This document shows positions 8,076 through 15,423 of a stretch of 32,116 bases of DNA, piece after piece (position 1 is the stretch's first letter; the number at the start of each line of letters is the position of its first letter). Position numbers and translations under genes: made by a program. The notes beneath the pieces were generated by a model that worked only from the letters and a program-made list of their open reading frames with translations, searched no databases and was not told where the DNA came from. Source of the stretch: Cyanobacteriota bacterium (GTDB taxonomy: Bacteria > Acidobacteriota > Vicinamibacteria > Vicinamibacterales > UBA2999); contig JAIEMQ010000039.1 of NCBI GenBank assembly GCA_019752015.1, positions 1 to 32,116 of the forward strand, read 5' to 3'.

Positions 8076-9035
8076 TCAGGCTACTCGGCGTGCGCGGTGA
8101 CTGCCGCGCGCCAGGATCGCGAACGCTCTCGCGAGATCGAAGACCACCGCCACCGCAAACGCCTGCGCGGATGCGAGGACGCCGCGCCGCAGTTGGCGCT
8201 TCCGGATGAGCGCGGCGCGGATGCCCGCCGGCGCGAATGCCGCAGCCAGGCACGCTGCCGACAGCATCGCCAGACCGCTCAGCAGAAACACGACGCTGGC
8301 GATCAACAGCAGCAGTTCGGCGAGCGGAATCAGCGCGCTGCGAAGATGGCGAAGGGTCCGTGGTCCCGCAAAAGTGACGCGGAGGTTGTCCCGGCCACGC
8401 CACAGTTCGCCGAAGAACAGCGCCTTGAGCGTTCGCGGATCGCCAAAGTGAATGCTGCGCAGCTCGGGATCCGCGACGATGCGAAACCCCGCGCCGGTGA
8501 TGCGGTTGCAGAAGTCGACGTCCTCGCACGCGACCAGGCTGGTGTTGAAACCGCCGATGCGCTCGAACACCGATCGCTTCACCGCGAGGTTGCCGCTGCC
8601 AAGCCACGCGGTGTCTTCACGCTTGTCCGGCCGTGATCGCAGACCGTCGTACTGTTCCTGCACCCAGTTGCACTCCGGCGCCGGCAGGTACGGCGCGCCG
8701 GTGGCGGCGACGGTCGCGTCCGACAGGACGGCCACGGCCGACGTGATCCAGTTGCGTGAAATCTGGTGATCGGAATCGACGAACGCGATGATGCTGCCGA
8801 GCGCGGCGCGCGCGCCGCGATTGCGGAGCTCAGCCACGGTGGCGGCGTCGGACCCGAGGACGACGGCGCCATTGGCGCGGGCGGCTGCCGCCGTGCCATC
8901 GGTCGACTCGTTGTCAACGACGATGATTTCGATCAGCTCGCGCGGATAATCATTCCGGGTGATGCTGGCCAGGCAACGCTGCAGCCGGAGCATGTCATTC
9001 TTGACGGGGATCACGAACGAAACGAGCGGTTGCAC
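8076..9035 (-). CDS. Glycosyltransferase family 2 with C-terminal membrane segments
   Basis: A 319-residue protein with the GT-A N-terminus VSFVIPVKND, the nucleotide-binding IIVVDNESTDGT, and the metal-binding DxD motif in IAFVDSDH. GGFNTSLVACEDVDFCNRI is the usual acceptor-side motif with the ED pair. The last third has two or three hydrophobic helices (about residues 237-290), so it is probably inner-membrane attached. It likely elongates the lipid-linked glycan. The start is GTG at 9035, fixed by the canonical MQPLVSFVIP start of the fold. First gene of the 9035-5035 unit; a -24/-12-like promoter candidate ends immediately before it. Confidence 0.9.
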   Translation of the reverse strand: MQPLVSFVIPVKNDMLRLQRCLASITRNDYPRELIEIIVVDNESTDGTAAAARANGAVVLGSDAATVAELRNRGARAALGSIIAFVDSDHQISRNWITSAVAVLSDATVAATGAPYLPAPECNWVQEQYDGLRSRPDKREDTAWLGSGNLAVKRSVFERIGGFNTSLVACEDVDFCNRITGAGFRIVADPELRSIHFGDPRTLKALFFGELWRGRDNLRVTFAGPRTLRHLRSALIPLAELLLLIASVVFLLSGLAMLSAACLAAAFAPAGIRAALIRKRQLRRGVLASAQAFAVAVVFDLARAFAILARGSHRARRVA

Positions 9036-9046
9036 GCCACCAGAAA

Positions 9047-9066
9047 AGCAAAGAGCTGGCCAGCTC
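9047..9066 (-). promoter_or_regulatory. Sigma-54-like -24/-12 candidate overlapping a palindrome, upstream of GT2
   Basis: On the minus strand 9063-9047 reads CTGGCCAGCTCTTTGCT: GG and GC are 12 bp apart and the -12 element TTTGCT is perfect, but the -24 element is imperfect. Predicted transcription start falls at about 9036, next to the GTG at 9035, so a transcript would be leaderless. The same bases contain the palindrome GAGCTGGCCAGCTC (9053-9066) followed by TTTGCTTTT on the minus strand, which could instead be a weak intrinsic terminator for the upstream unit ending at 9165. The two readings cannot be separated by sequence alone. Confidence 0.35.
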
Positions 9067-9139
9067 CACGGCGACTAAAGTTATGCGGTTTTGCTCATAT
9101 TGTGGAGCACTCAGGAGGAATTGAGTCCGCCAGTCGCGA

Positions 9140-9149
9140 GACCGAAGTC
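9140..9149. promoter_or_regulatory. GAC-N4-GTC dyad (possible enhancer-binding site) upstream of GT2
   Basis: GACCGAAGTC is centred about 96 bp upstream of the -12 GC of the candidate promoter at 9047-9063. A second related site, GACTAAAGTT, lies at 9073-9082. Both resemble GACAAAAGTC/T found upstream of the PEP-CTERM gene. Position is right for an activator of sigma-54 RNA polymerase, but it is a short motif. Confidence 0.3.
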
Positions 9150-9164
9150 GCCCCGCCAACGAAC

Positions 9165-10475
9165 TTAACGAGTCCGCAGCCGTGGCACAACCACGGCCGG
9201 AACCGGCACTCGTGAGGCGGGGATGTGGAGAGCATCACCCTGTGCGGCCTCATCGAGCACGGCGGCGAGTTTGGCCGTCAACGCCCGGTGCTCGAACGAC
9301 GCCAGCGCGTCCGCGTTGAGCGGCGGAACCTGGACCGTTTTCGTCCGGCACGCATCGAGCAACGTGTAATAGAGCTCGCCCGGACCCTGGGCGGACAGCA
9401 CCTTGCCGCCCCCCAGACGACGCATCATGCGAGCGAGCTCGCCGTCGGTTTGCGTCTGCGCGATGACGGGTGTGCCGGTCGCAAGACACTCATACAATTT
9501 TCCCGGCACCGCCCACTGACGCTCGGGGTCGCGATGACCCAGGTAGATCAAGTGCGCCGAGCGCATCAGGTCGATCGCGTCGCGATGCGCCACCGGACCA
9601 ATCTCCCGGACGTGACGCGACAGTCCGCGGCGCCGCGCCTCGCCGGGTGCGAAGCCGGCGGCGACCACTTCAAGGTTGTCGAGCGCATCGGGATTCGAGC
9701 GGCGAATCCAGTCGATCGTGTTGTACAGCGCGCCGGGGTTGACGCCTTCGGTCCACATTCCGGTGTAGACGATCCGGAACGGACGCTCCGCCCGGGGCGG
9801 CGCGGCGTGCTCGAATTCCGCCGCGTCGAAGCCGTTGTGAATAGTGACGAAGCGGGCCTCATCGACCGCGGGATGCGTGTTCGACATGTGCTGGCGCATC
9901 CGATCCGTCGTGCAGATAACGGCGGCCGCGCCGTTGACCACGTCGGCTTCAGCAGCATGGAGGGGACGCGCGTCGGAGTCGCCGGTCCAGATATCGCGGA
10001 AGTCGGCGATGAACGGCCGGTTCGTCGCCGCACCGATCGCGCGGCCAACGGTCAGCGCCGACCACGGATAGCCGGTCGCAAAGACGGCGTCGAAACCAAT
10101 GTCGCGGAAGAGTCGCTTGGCTGCCCGAAGCGCACCCGGCTGCCACGGCGCATAGCGGTCGGGATCGGGGTGACGTGCCTGCCAGCGCCGGGCCAGCGCC
10201 TGGCCCGCCTGGCGGCCGATCGATCCGCCGCCAAGCGCGGTCGCGATTACACCGCCGATTTGCTCGTGGAGCATGGGCACGCGCTCGATGCGGACGCCGC
10301 GCGGAAGTTCGTCGACGAGCGCGGCATCAACGGCGTGACCGTCGAACCGCGCCGCGGTCAGCACGATTGGCTCCCACCCGTGCCCGGCGAGGTACTTGAC
10401 GAATTTGAGCGAGCGCTGCGCCCCGGAACTGGCGATCGGCGGAAACAGATACGCGACGAAGAGAACGCGTTTCAT
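9165..10475 (-). CDS. Glycosyltransferase (GT4-like)
   Basis: About 436 residues starting MKRVLFVAYLFPPIASSGAQ, the typical N-terminus of a GT-B enzyme with a SSGAQR loop. FRIVYTGMWTEGVNPGAL opens the C-terminal domain. VPGKLYECLATGTPVIA is the donor-binding helix in the variant form lacking a strict E-x7-E. It probably transfers a sugar to the exopolysaccharide repeat unit. I prefer the ATG at 10475, which overlaps the O-ligase TGA as ATGA; an ATG two codons upstream (10481) is also possible. Third and last gene of the amidotransferase - O-ligase unit. A 129-bp gap separates it from the next leftward unit. Confidence 0.85.
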   Translation of the reverse strand: MKRVLFVAYLFPPIASSGAQRSLKFVKYLAGHGWEPIVLTAARFDGHAVDAALVDELPRGVRIERVPMLHEQIGGVIATALGGGSIGRQAGQALARRWQARHPDPDRYAPWQPGALRAAKRLFRDIGFDAVFATGYPWSALTVGRAIGAATNRPFIADFRDIWTGDSDARPLHAAEADVVNGAAAVICTTDRMRQHMSNTHPAVDEARFVTIHNGFDAAEFEHAAPPRAERPFRIVYTGMWTEGVNPGALYNTIDWIRRSNPDALDNLEVVAAGFAPGEARRRGLSRHVREIGPVAHRDAIDLMRSAHLIYLGHRDPERQWAVPGKLYECLATGTPVIAQTQTDGELARMMRRLGGGKVLSAQGPGELYYTLLDACRTKTVQVPPLNADALASFEHRALTAKLAAVLDEAAQGDALHIPASRVPVPAVVVPRLRTR

Positions 10476-11803
10476 GCCCATACGAAATCCTGGACGGGCT
10501 CAGCGTCCGGCCGTTGTGCTGCCAGCGCGTCGCGTTGCTGCTGTTCGAGGCGCTCACGCTCCGCGGCCATCTCGTGGGCGGCGACCCGCTCGAGCGCGAT
10601 GCTCAATCCGAAGTAATGCCAGAGCATCTCGGAATAGTGGAACGACACGAAACTGCCGCCGATGATGAATGCGACGAGGGATGATTCGAGCGCGACGGCG
10701 TATGGTCCCATGGCGGCAGGCACTTCGCCGCGGCGCGCGGCCCTGCGTACGCGGCGGCAGGCGCGCAACGACGACAGGACGATCGCGCCGAACAGCAACA
10801 GCCCGGGATAACCGAGCTCAGCGAGCACGCCGAACCAGGCGCTGTGAACGGCGCGATTCAGTCCGAATTCTCCCGCGGTCCAGTCGTACTGGTTGTAGGC
10901 GCGCGGGTACGCGCTGTGGCCGACACCGGTCAACGGGTGATCGTTCGCCATGGCGACCGCCACCTGCCAGAAGTGCAACCGGCCCTCGGTGGAGCTGTCA
11001 CGGTCCTCCGGCGCCGTGATCGTGCTCATGCGATCCCAGAACTGCTGCGGCAGCACGGGCAGCACGAGCAGCGTTACGACCGCAATCGCCGCGAGCGTCT
11101 TGACCCGGTGCGGCGATCGCCAGAGCTGGACCGCGCCGACCGCGCCGACCGCGAGAAAACCGCCGCGCGAATAGGTGCTGAGCCCGCGATAGAAGACCCC
11201 GATGTTGGCAAATTGCCACGCCCGCTTCCGCCAGCCGGTCGACGTTTCCGCCAGCGCGGCGATGATCGGGATCAGCATGGCCATGCCGACCGCGACCACG
11301 TTGTTGTCGCCGAGAAACGGGATGCTGTTGCCGTTGCGCGCGCCCGGATTGAGCAGCATCTGCGTCCAGCCCTGCTTCACGGCTTCGAAACCGAGAGAGA
11401 CGGCGATGACGATCAATACCAGGCGCAGGTCTTGGCTGGTCCTGATGATGGCCGTCAGCAGCAGGCTGACGACGATCACCTTGGCGAAGTCACGCAGATA
11501 GCCGAATGAATACGCGCTGTCGGGTCCGAGCAATGTCGCGACTAGCGCCTGTGCCAGAAACAGCACCAGCAGCCAGCCGCGCAATCCGAGGCGCAGCGGC
11601 ACCCCTGAAATCATGGTGCGGATCACGAGATAGGCGCCCGCGATGTACGACAAGTTCAGGGTCACGAACAAGTCGTTCCACGCCCACGATTCCGGGCGGA
11701 AGTAGGCAATCCACAAGTACAGGCACGCCGCATACAGCGGGCTCTGTAAGGCGAAGCCCCAGCCCACCGCGAGTACGACGACGACGAAAAGTGTGCGGAG
11801 CAC
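10472..11803 (-). CDS. O-antigen ligase/polymerase-like protein, exosortase-associated (TIGR03097-like)
   Basis: About 443 residues with roughly 10-12 membrane helices. LYLWIAYFRPESWAW near the N-terminus, STYSRGGFLAVG in the middle and HPLTGVGHSAYPRAYNQYDW in the large periplasmic loop match the Wzy/WaaL superfamily. The N-terminal pattern is that of the probable O-glycosylation ligase linked to exosortase systems (TIGR03097, from memory). It should polymerise or ligate lipid-linked glycan on the periplasmic side. I chose GTG at 11803, one base after the amidotransferase stop, with AAGGG nine bases upstream. An ATG at 11914 would add 37 Arg-rich residues overlapping the amidotransferase and is unlikely. 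It overlaps the next GT by four bases. Confidence 0.88.
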   Translation of the reverse strand: MLRTLFVVVVLAVGWGFALQSPLYAACLYLWIAYFRPESWAWNDLFVTLNLSYIAGAYLVIRTMISGVPLRLGLRGWLLVLFLAQALVATLLGPDSAYSFGYLRDFAKVIVVSLLLTAIIRTSQDLRLVLIVIAVSLGFEAVKQGWTQMLLNPGARNGNSIPFLGDNNVVAVGMAMLIPIIAALAETSTGWRKRAWQFANIGVFYRGLSTYSRGGFLAVGAVGAVQLWRSPHRVKTLAAIAVVTLLVLPVLPQQFWDRMSTITAPEDRDSSTEGRLHFWQVAVAMANDHPLTGVGHSAYPRAYNQYDWTAGEFGLNRAVHSAWFGVLAELGYPGLLLFGAIVLSSLRACRRVRRAARRGEVPAAMGPYAVALESSLVAFIIGGSFVSFHYSEMLWHYFGLSIALERVAAHEMAAERERLEQQQRDALAAQRPDAEPVQDFVWA

Positions 11804-11804
11804 G

Positions 11805-13748
11805 TTACGCCACCCTTCGACTCGTCGCCGGCACGCCCGCGCCGTCCCGCCCGGGGCAAGCCGCCTCCTCCTGGCGCGCCCAGCGTTCGAGCATCCACAC
11901 CGCCCAGAGCGCAAAGGAGTGATCGGCCGCGCCGCGCCGATGCTCGTCGAACAAGCGCGCGACCCGCGCCGTGTCGATGATGTCGCGTGAGCGGGCCTGG
12001 CCCGTCAGCACATCGTCGCGAAACTGGCCGGCGTACTCGCGCGCCAGCCATGCGCCGGTCGGCGCGGTGAAGCCGCGCTTCGGCATGTTGACGAGCTTGC
12101 GCGGCAGCCGCCGTTCGGCGAGGCCGCGCAATAATGATTTCGGCTTGCCGTTCGGCATCTTGGTTTTGGTCGGGATGCGGAACGCGAGCTCGATGATCCG
12201 GTGATCCAGCAGCGGGCAGCGGATCTCGAGGCTGTTCGCCATGCTCATGCGATCGACCTTCACGAGCGGATCGTTGGGCAAATACACTTTCATGTCCGCG
12301 TACTGCGCGCGCTGCACGGCGCTGTCGGACTTGCACTCGCGATACGGGCGCGTCACCTGGTCGTAGACAGGGCTCTCCGACGGCTCGCGCGCCGGCGCCT
12401 TGCCAAGCAGCGCGCGGGCATCCTGCGGCTTGAGGAAGCAGAGGTCCGCGTAGTACGCGCCGGCCGGATCGCGCCCGAGATTTTCGAGCACGTTGCCGAG
12501 CCGCAGCGGACGCGGGAACGCGCGATGGCGCGGCCAGCGCGCGCCGAGCCACGCGGCAGCCCTTTGTCCAGCGGATCCGGGTACGAAACACCGCATCTGC
12601 GCTTCGAGCTGATGCGGCAGGTAGCGCCACACGTAACCGCCGAAGGCTTCGTCGCCGCCGTCGCCCGACAGCGCGACGGTCACATGCTGGCGCGCCATCT
12701 TGCTGACGTAGTAAGTCGGAATCGCGGACGGATCCGCGAACGGCTCGTCGAACGAGCGTACGATCGGATCGAGGACGTCCTCGAGTCTCGGCTCGACGAC
12801 TTGGGTCGAGTGGCGCGTCGAGAAGTGTTTCGCGGTCAGGCCGGCGGGCTCGAGCTCGTTGTGCTCGGTGTGATGGAAACCGACCGACGCGGTGACCGGC
12901 GCACTGCCGAGCGACTCGGCCATATACGAGACCACCAGTCCCGAATCAATGCCGCCCGACAGGAACGCCCCGATCGGCACTTCGCTTTCGAGCCGGCGGG
13001 CCACCGCCGCGGCAAGGCGCGCGTCGATTTCGTCGAGCAGCACGCGACCGGTGCGGTCGTCCGTGTCGAACGACTCGAGGTCCCAGTATTTGCGATCGAT
13101 GATGCGCGAGCCCTCGATCGACAGCGTGTGCGCAGGCTCAAGCTTGTGCACGTGCTTGTAGGCGGTGGCCGGTGCGACGAAGTAGCCCAGCGACAGGTAG
13201 CCTTCGATCGAATCGAGATTGACCTGGCCGTTCCACAACGGGCTGGCCTTGATCGCCTTGATCTCACTGGCGAAGTGCAGCACGCCGCCGAGCATGGCGT
13301 GGAAGAGCGGCTTCTTGCCGAGGCGATCGCGCGCCAGCAGCACGCGGCGGCGGCGCAGATCGGCGATCGCGAATGCGAACATGCCGTCGAGACGCTCGAC
13401 GCACGCATCGCCCCACTCGTCGTAGGCGTGGACGATCGCTTCGGTGTCGGAGTGCGTCCGGAAGCGGTGGCCGCGGGACTCGAGGTCGCGCCGCAGATCG
13501 CGATGGTTGTAGACCTCGCCATTGAACACGATCCAGGCCGACTGATCCTCGTTGGCCATCGGCTGCTCGCCGCCGGCGCGATCGATGATGGCCAGGCGGC
13601 GATGGCCGAGCGCCGCCCACGGCGCGTAGAAATATCCTCCGCCATCGGGTCCCCGATGGTAGAGGCGGTCGGTCATGGCCGTGATGGCGCTCAAGACCTG
13701 CGGCGGCAGATCTCCATCGATGCTGACCACGCCGCAGATGCCGCACAC
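11805..13748 (-). CDS. Asparagine synthase-like amidotransferase, exosortase-associated (TIGR03108-like)
   Basis: A 647-residue protein with two domains. The N-terminal class II glutamine amidotransferase begins MCGICGVV, so Cys2 becomes the catalytic N-terminal residue, with HRRLAIID (49-56), FNGEVYNH (75-82) and SDTEAIVHAYDEWG. The C-terminal synthetase domain has the ATP pyrophosphatase loop FLSGGIDSGLV (262-272) and VALSGDGGDEAFGGY. Such proteins in exosortase loci are thought to amidate a sugar acid or other component of the exopolysaccharide rather than make free asparagine; the substrate is unknown. The start is GTG at 13748, fixed by the required Cys2; no Shine-Dalgarno is seen. It heads the unit that continues with the O-ligase and a GT4. 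Confidence 0.92.
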   Translation of the reverse strand: MCGICGVVSIDGDLPPQVLSAITAMTDRLYHRGPDGGGYFYAPWAALGHRRLAIIDRAGGEQPMANEDQSAWIVFNGEVYNHRDLRRDLESRGHRFRTHSDTEAIVHAYDEWGDACVERLDGMFAFAIADLRRRRVLLARDRLGKKPLFHAMLGGVLHFASEIKAIKASPLWNGQVNLDSIEGYLSLGYFVAPATAYKHVHKLEPAHTLSIEGSRIIDRKYWDLESFDTDDRTGRVLLDEIDARLAAAVARRLESEVPIGAFLSGGIDSGLVVSYMAESLGSAPVTASVGFHHTEHNELEPAGLTAKHFSTRHSTQVVEPRLEDVLDPIVRSFDEPFADPSAIPTYYVSKMARQHVTVALSGDGGDEAFGGYVWRYLPHQLEAQMRCFVPGSAGQRAAAWLGARWPRHRAFPRPLRLGNVLENLGRDPAGAYYADLCFLKPQDARALLGKAPAREPSESPVYDQVTRPYRECKSDSAVQRAQYADMKVYLPNDPLVKVDRMSMANSLEIRCPLLDHRIIELAFRIPTKTKMPNGKPKSLLRGLAERRLPRKLVNMPKRGFTAPTGAWLAREYAGQFRDDVLTGQARSRDIIDTARVARLFDEHRRGAADHSFALWAVWMLERWARQEEAACPGRDGAGVPATSRRVA

Positions 13749-13759
13749 GCGCCGGATAA

Positions 13760-13776
13760 AGCAAATGATTCGCCAA
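13760..13776 (-). promoter_or_regulatory. Sigma-54-like promoter candidate for the amidotransferase operon
   Basis: The minus strand reads TTGGCGAATCATTTGCT: TTGGC of the -24 element, a perfect TTTGCT -12 element, and exact 12-bp GG-to-GC spacing. The -24 element lacks the final AC. The predicted start is about 13749, one base before the GTG, so the mRNA would have no leader; this lowers confidence. The dyad GACTTCAGTC (13851-13860) is centred about 94 bp upstream of the -12 GC, nearly the same distance as in the exosortase promoter. Confidence 0.45.
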
Positions 13777-13850
13777 CAAATGCCGGGTTTTCAGCCCCTG
13801 CAGTGGAGAGCGGGCGGACGAAAATGTGAAGCAAAGGACATGAATTGGCA

Positions 13851-13860
13851 GACTTCAGTC
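13851..13860. promoter_or_regulatory. GAC-N4-GTC dyad upstream of the amidotransferase operon
   Basis: GACTTCAGTC shares eight of ten bases with GACTTTTGTC upstream of the exosortase (20622-20631) and lies at the same distance from its -24/-12 candidate. It is a possible binding site for the same enhancer-binding activator. Confidence 0.35.
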
Positions 13861-13930
13861 GGGCCACGCGGCGACTAGCGCGGCTGTAGCCGTGCCGGTT
13901 GCTGGCATACGGTTGGCTTAGATCACGTCC

Positions 13931-15118
13931 GTGCGCAAGCTCCGCGTCATGCAGCTCGTGCTCAGCCTTTCCCCGGGCGGCACTGAGCGCCTGGTCATCG
14001 AAATCGTTCGCAAGCTCGCCAGCCGGATCGACTCCGTTGTCTGCTGCCTCGACGATCCGGGGACCTGGGCGGCCGAGATCGAAGCGCTCGGTGTCCCCGT
14101 GATTGCCCTCGGACGTACGCCGGGCTTCCAGCCCGCGCTCGCGATGCGTCTTGCGCGCATCATCAAAGAGCGCCGCATCGACGTCCTGCATTGCCATCAC
14201 TATTCGCCGTACGTCTACGGCCTGCTCGCCTCGTTGCTGAAGCCGTCGGTGAAGCTGGTATTCACGGAGCACGGCAAATTGTCGGATGCGGGTCCGTCGC
14301 GAAAACGCCGGCTCGTCAACCCGATCCTGTCGCGCTGGCCGGGATACTTATGCGCGGTGTCGTCGGATCTGAAGCAGCATATGGTGGACGAAGGATTCCC
14401 GTCGCGGCGCTTGTGCGTGCTCTACAACGGCATCGATCCGGGGGAACGGCCGACCGCTCAACAGCGGCACTCCGCGCGCGTCGCCCTCGGCGTGCCAGAC
14501 GAGGCGTTCGTCGTTGGCACGGTGGGACGCCTGGATCCGGTGAAGAACCTGCCGTTACTGCTGAGGGCGCACGTGCTGGCGGTGGCGGCGAATCCGAATG
14601 TGCGCACGGTCATTGTCGGCGACGGCCCTGAACGCGCCGGTCTCGAGGCTAAGGCCGCCGAGCTCGGGATCGAGAGGTCGCTGATTTTCAGCGGCTACCG
14701 CCAGGACGTTCGTTTCCTGATGTCCGGCTTCGATGTGTTCGTGAATTGCTCGTCGTATGAAGGCGTGTCGCTGACGATCCTCGAAGCCATGGCGTCGACG
14801 CTGCCCGTCGTGGCGACGCCGGTGGGCGGCAATCCCGAAGTGGTCGTTGATCAGGAGACCGGCCTGCTCGTTCCCGCCATGCCACGTACGCTTGCGGATG
14901 CGATGGCGGCGCTCGCGAAATCGCCGCGCCGCCGCCAGGACATGGGCAATGCCGGCCGCTGGCGGGTGATCCGGCACTTCTCAATCGCTCGAATGGTCGA
15001 CGATTACGCGAGCGCTTATTTCGGCGAGCGCCACACCGACAGCGCCATTCCGCCGATGAAGGCGCCAGCGGAAGCCGAGGCAATGTCGGTCAGCGATCCG
15101 ACGCGATCGCTGGTGTAG
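13931..15118 (+). CDS. Glycosyltransferase family 4, exosortase locus-associated
   Basis: A 395-residue GT-B enzyme. LRVMQLVLSLSPGGTERLVI opens the acceptor domain with the GGTER loop. VGTVGRLDPVKNLPLLLRAH and VIVGDGPERAGLEAKA build the donor domain, and EGVSLTILE gives the E-x7-E signature. It resembles the second sugar transferase type of PEP-CTERM loci (TIGR03088), but I would not insist on that subfamily. The start is GTG at 13931; no clear Shine-Dalgarno is present, and MQLV at 13949 is a fallback start. It is the only glycosyltransferase on the plus strand. Its last 28 residues look non-conserved because that DNA is the convergent 3' end of the VanZ-like gene (103-bp overlap). Confidence 0.9.
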   Translation: MRKLRVMQLVLSLSPGGTERLVIEIVRKLASRIDSVVCCLDDPGTWAAEIEALGVPVIALGRTPGFQPALAMRLARIIKERRIDVLHCHHYSPYVYGLLASLLKPSVKLVFTEHGKLSDAGPSRKRRLVNPILSRWPGYLCAVSSDLKQHMVDEGFPSRRLCVLYNGIDPGERPTAQQRHSARVALGVPDEAFVVGTVGRLDPVKNLPLLLRAHVLAVAANPNVRTVIVGDGPERAGLEAKAAELGIERSLIFSGYRQDVRFLMSGFDVFVNCSSYEGVSLTILEAMASTLPVVATPVGGNPEVVVDQETGLLVPAMPRTLADAMAALAKSPRRRQDMGNAGRWRVIRHFSIARMVDDYASAYFGERHTDSAIPPMKAPAEAEAMSVSDPTRSLV

Positions 15119-15390
15119 AGCTGCAGCGCCTCGTTCGAGGCGCTGAACAGGATCGCCACTCCCGTGATGCGCATCACCAGCCGCAGCCAGTGACGCCGGT
15201 AGGCGCCCCTGAACGACAGCACGCCGAGCGCACCGAACGGCACATACAGCAGCACATTCGTCGCAACATCAGGAATAACAATCAGCGTCGGCGCCCAGAT
15301 GCCCGGCTGATTCGGCGCCCACGTGCCCATGCTGCCGAGCACGATGAACGTGCCCAGCAGCGCCCACAGGATTCGACAGCCTGTTCTCAC
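15016..15390 (-). CDS. VanZ-like membrane protein
   Basis: A 124-residue protein with about four hydrophobic segments. It has the VanZ-family layout: DVATNVLLYVPFGALG in the middle, then SNEALQLYTSDRVGSLTDI, and a final glycine-rich helix ASAGAFIGGMAL. VanZ-like proteins occur often in exopolysaccharide loci; their biochemical role is unclear, and teicoplanin resistance should not be assumed. The start is GTG at 15390 with GAGGCAGG upstream, contributed by repeat copy B. It follows the TPR lipoprotein stop by 33 bp and is probably co-transcribed with it. Its 3' end overlaps the convergent GT4 gene by 103 bp. Confidence 0.85.
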   Translation of the reverse strand: MRTGCRILWALLGTFIVLGSMGTWAPNQPGIWAPTLIVIPDVATNVLLYVPFGALGVLSFRGAYRRHWLRLVMRITGVAILFSASNEALQLYTSDRVGSLTDIASASAGAFIGGMALSVWRSPK

Positions 15391-15423
15391 AGCCTGCCTC
15401 GCCGTAACCTTGGCGAAGGCGGG
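15391..15423 (-). repeat. Dispersed ~30-bp repeat, copy B
   Basis: This copy fills the whole 33-bp gap between the TPR lipoprotein stop and the VanZ-like start. Read on the minus strand it contains CTTCGCCAAGGTTACGGCG, matching copies A and C on the plus strand. It supplies the purine-rich GAGGCAGG before the VanZ GTG. Confidence 0.6.

Noticed and set aside
6904-8607. Upstream extension of the GT4 frame to 8607
   Set aside because: The extra residues overlap the well-supported GT2 gene in another frame; the GT-B fold starts at 8073.
11478-11489. ACCTTGGCGAAG matching the core of the dispersed repeat
   Set aside because: It lies in the O-ligase coding sequence (DFAKVIV), is only 12 bases long and the flanks do not match.
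13902-13918. CTGGCATACGGTTGGCT, a -24/-12-like string before the plus-strand GT4
   Set aside because: The -12 element is TGGC instead of TTGC, transcription would begin two bases before the start codon, and only a poor dyad (GACGAAAATG, 13817) lies upstream.
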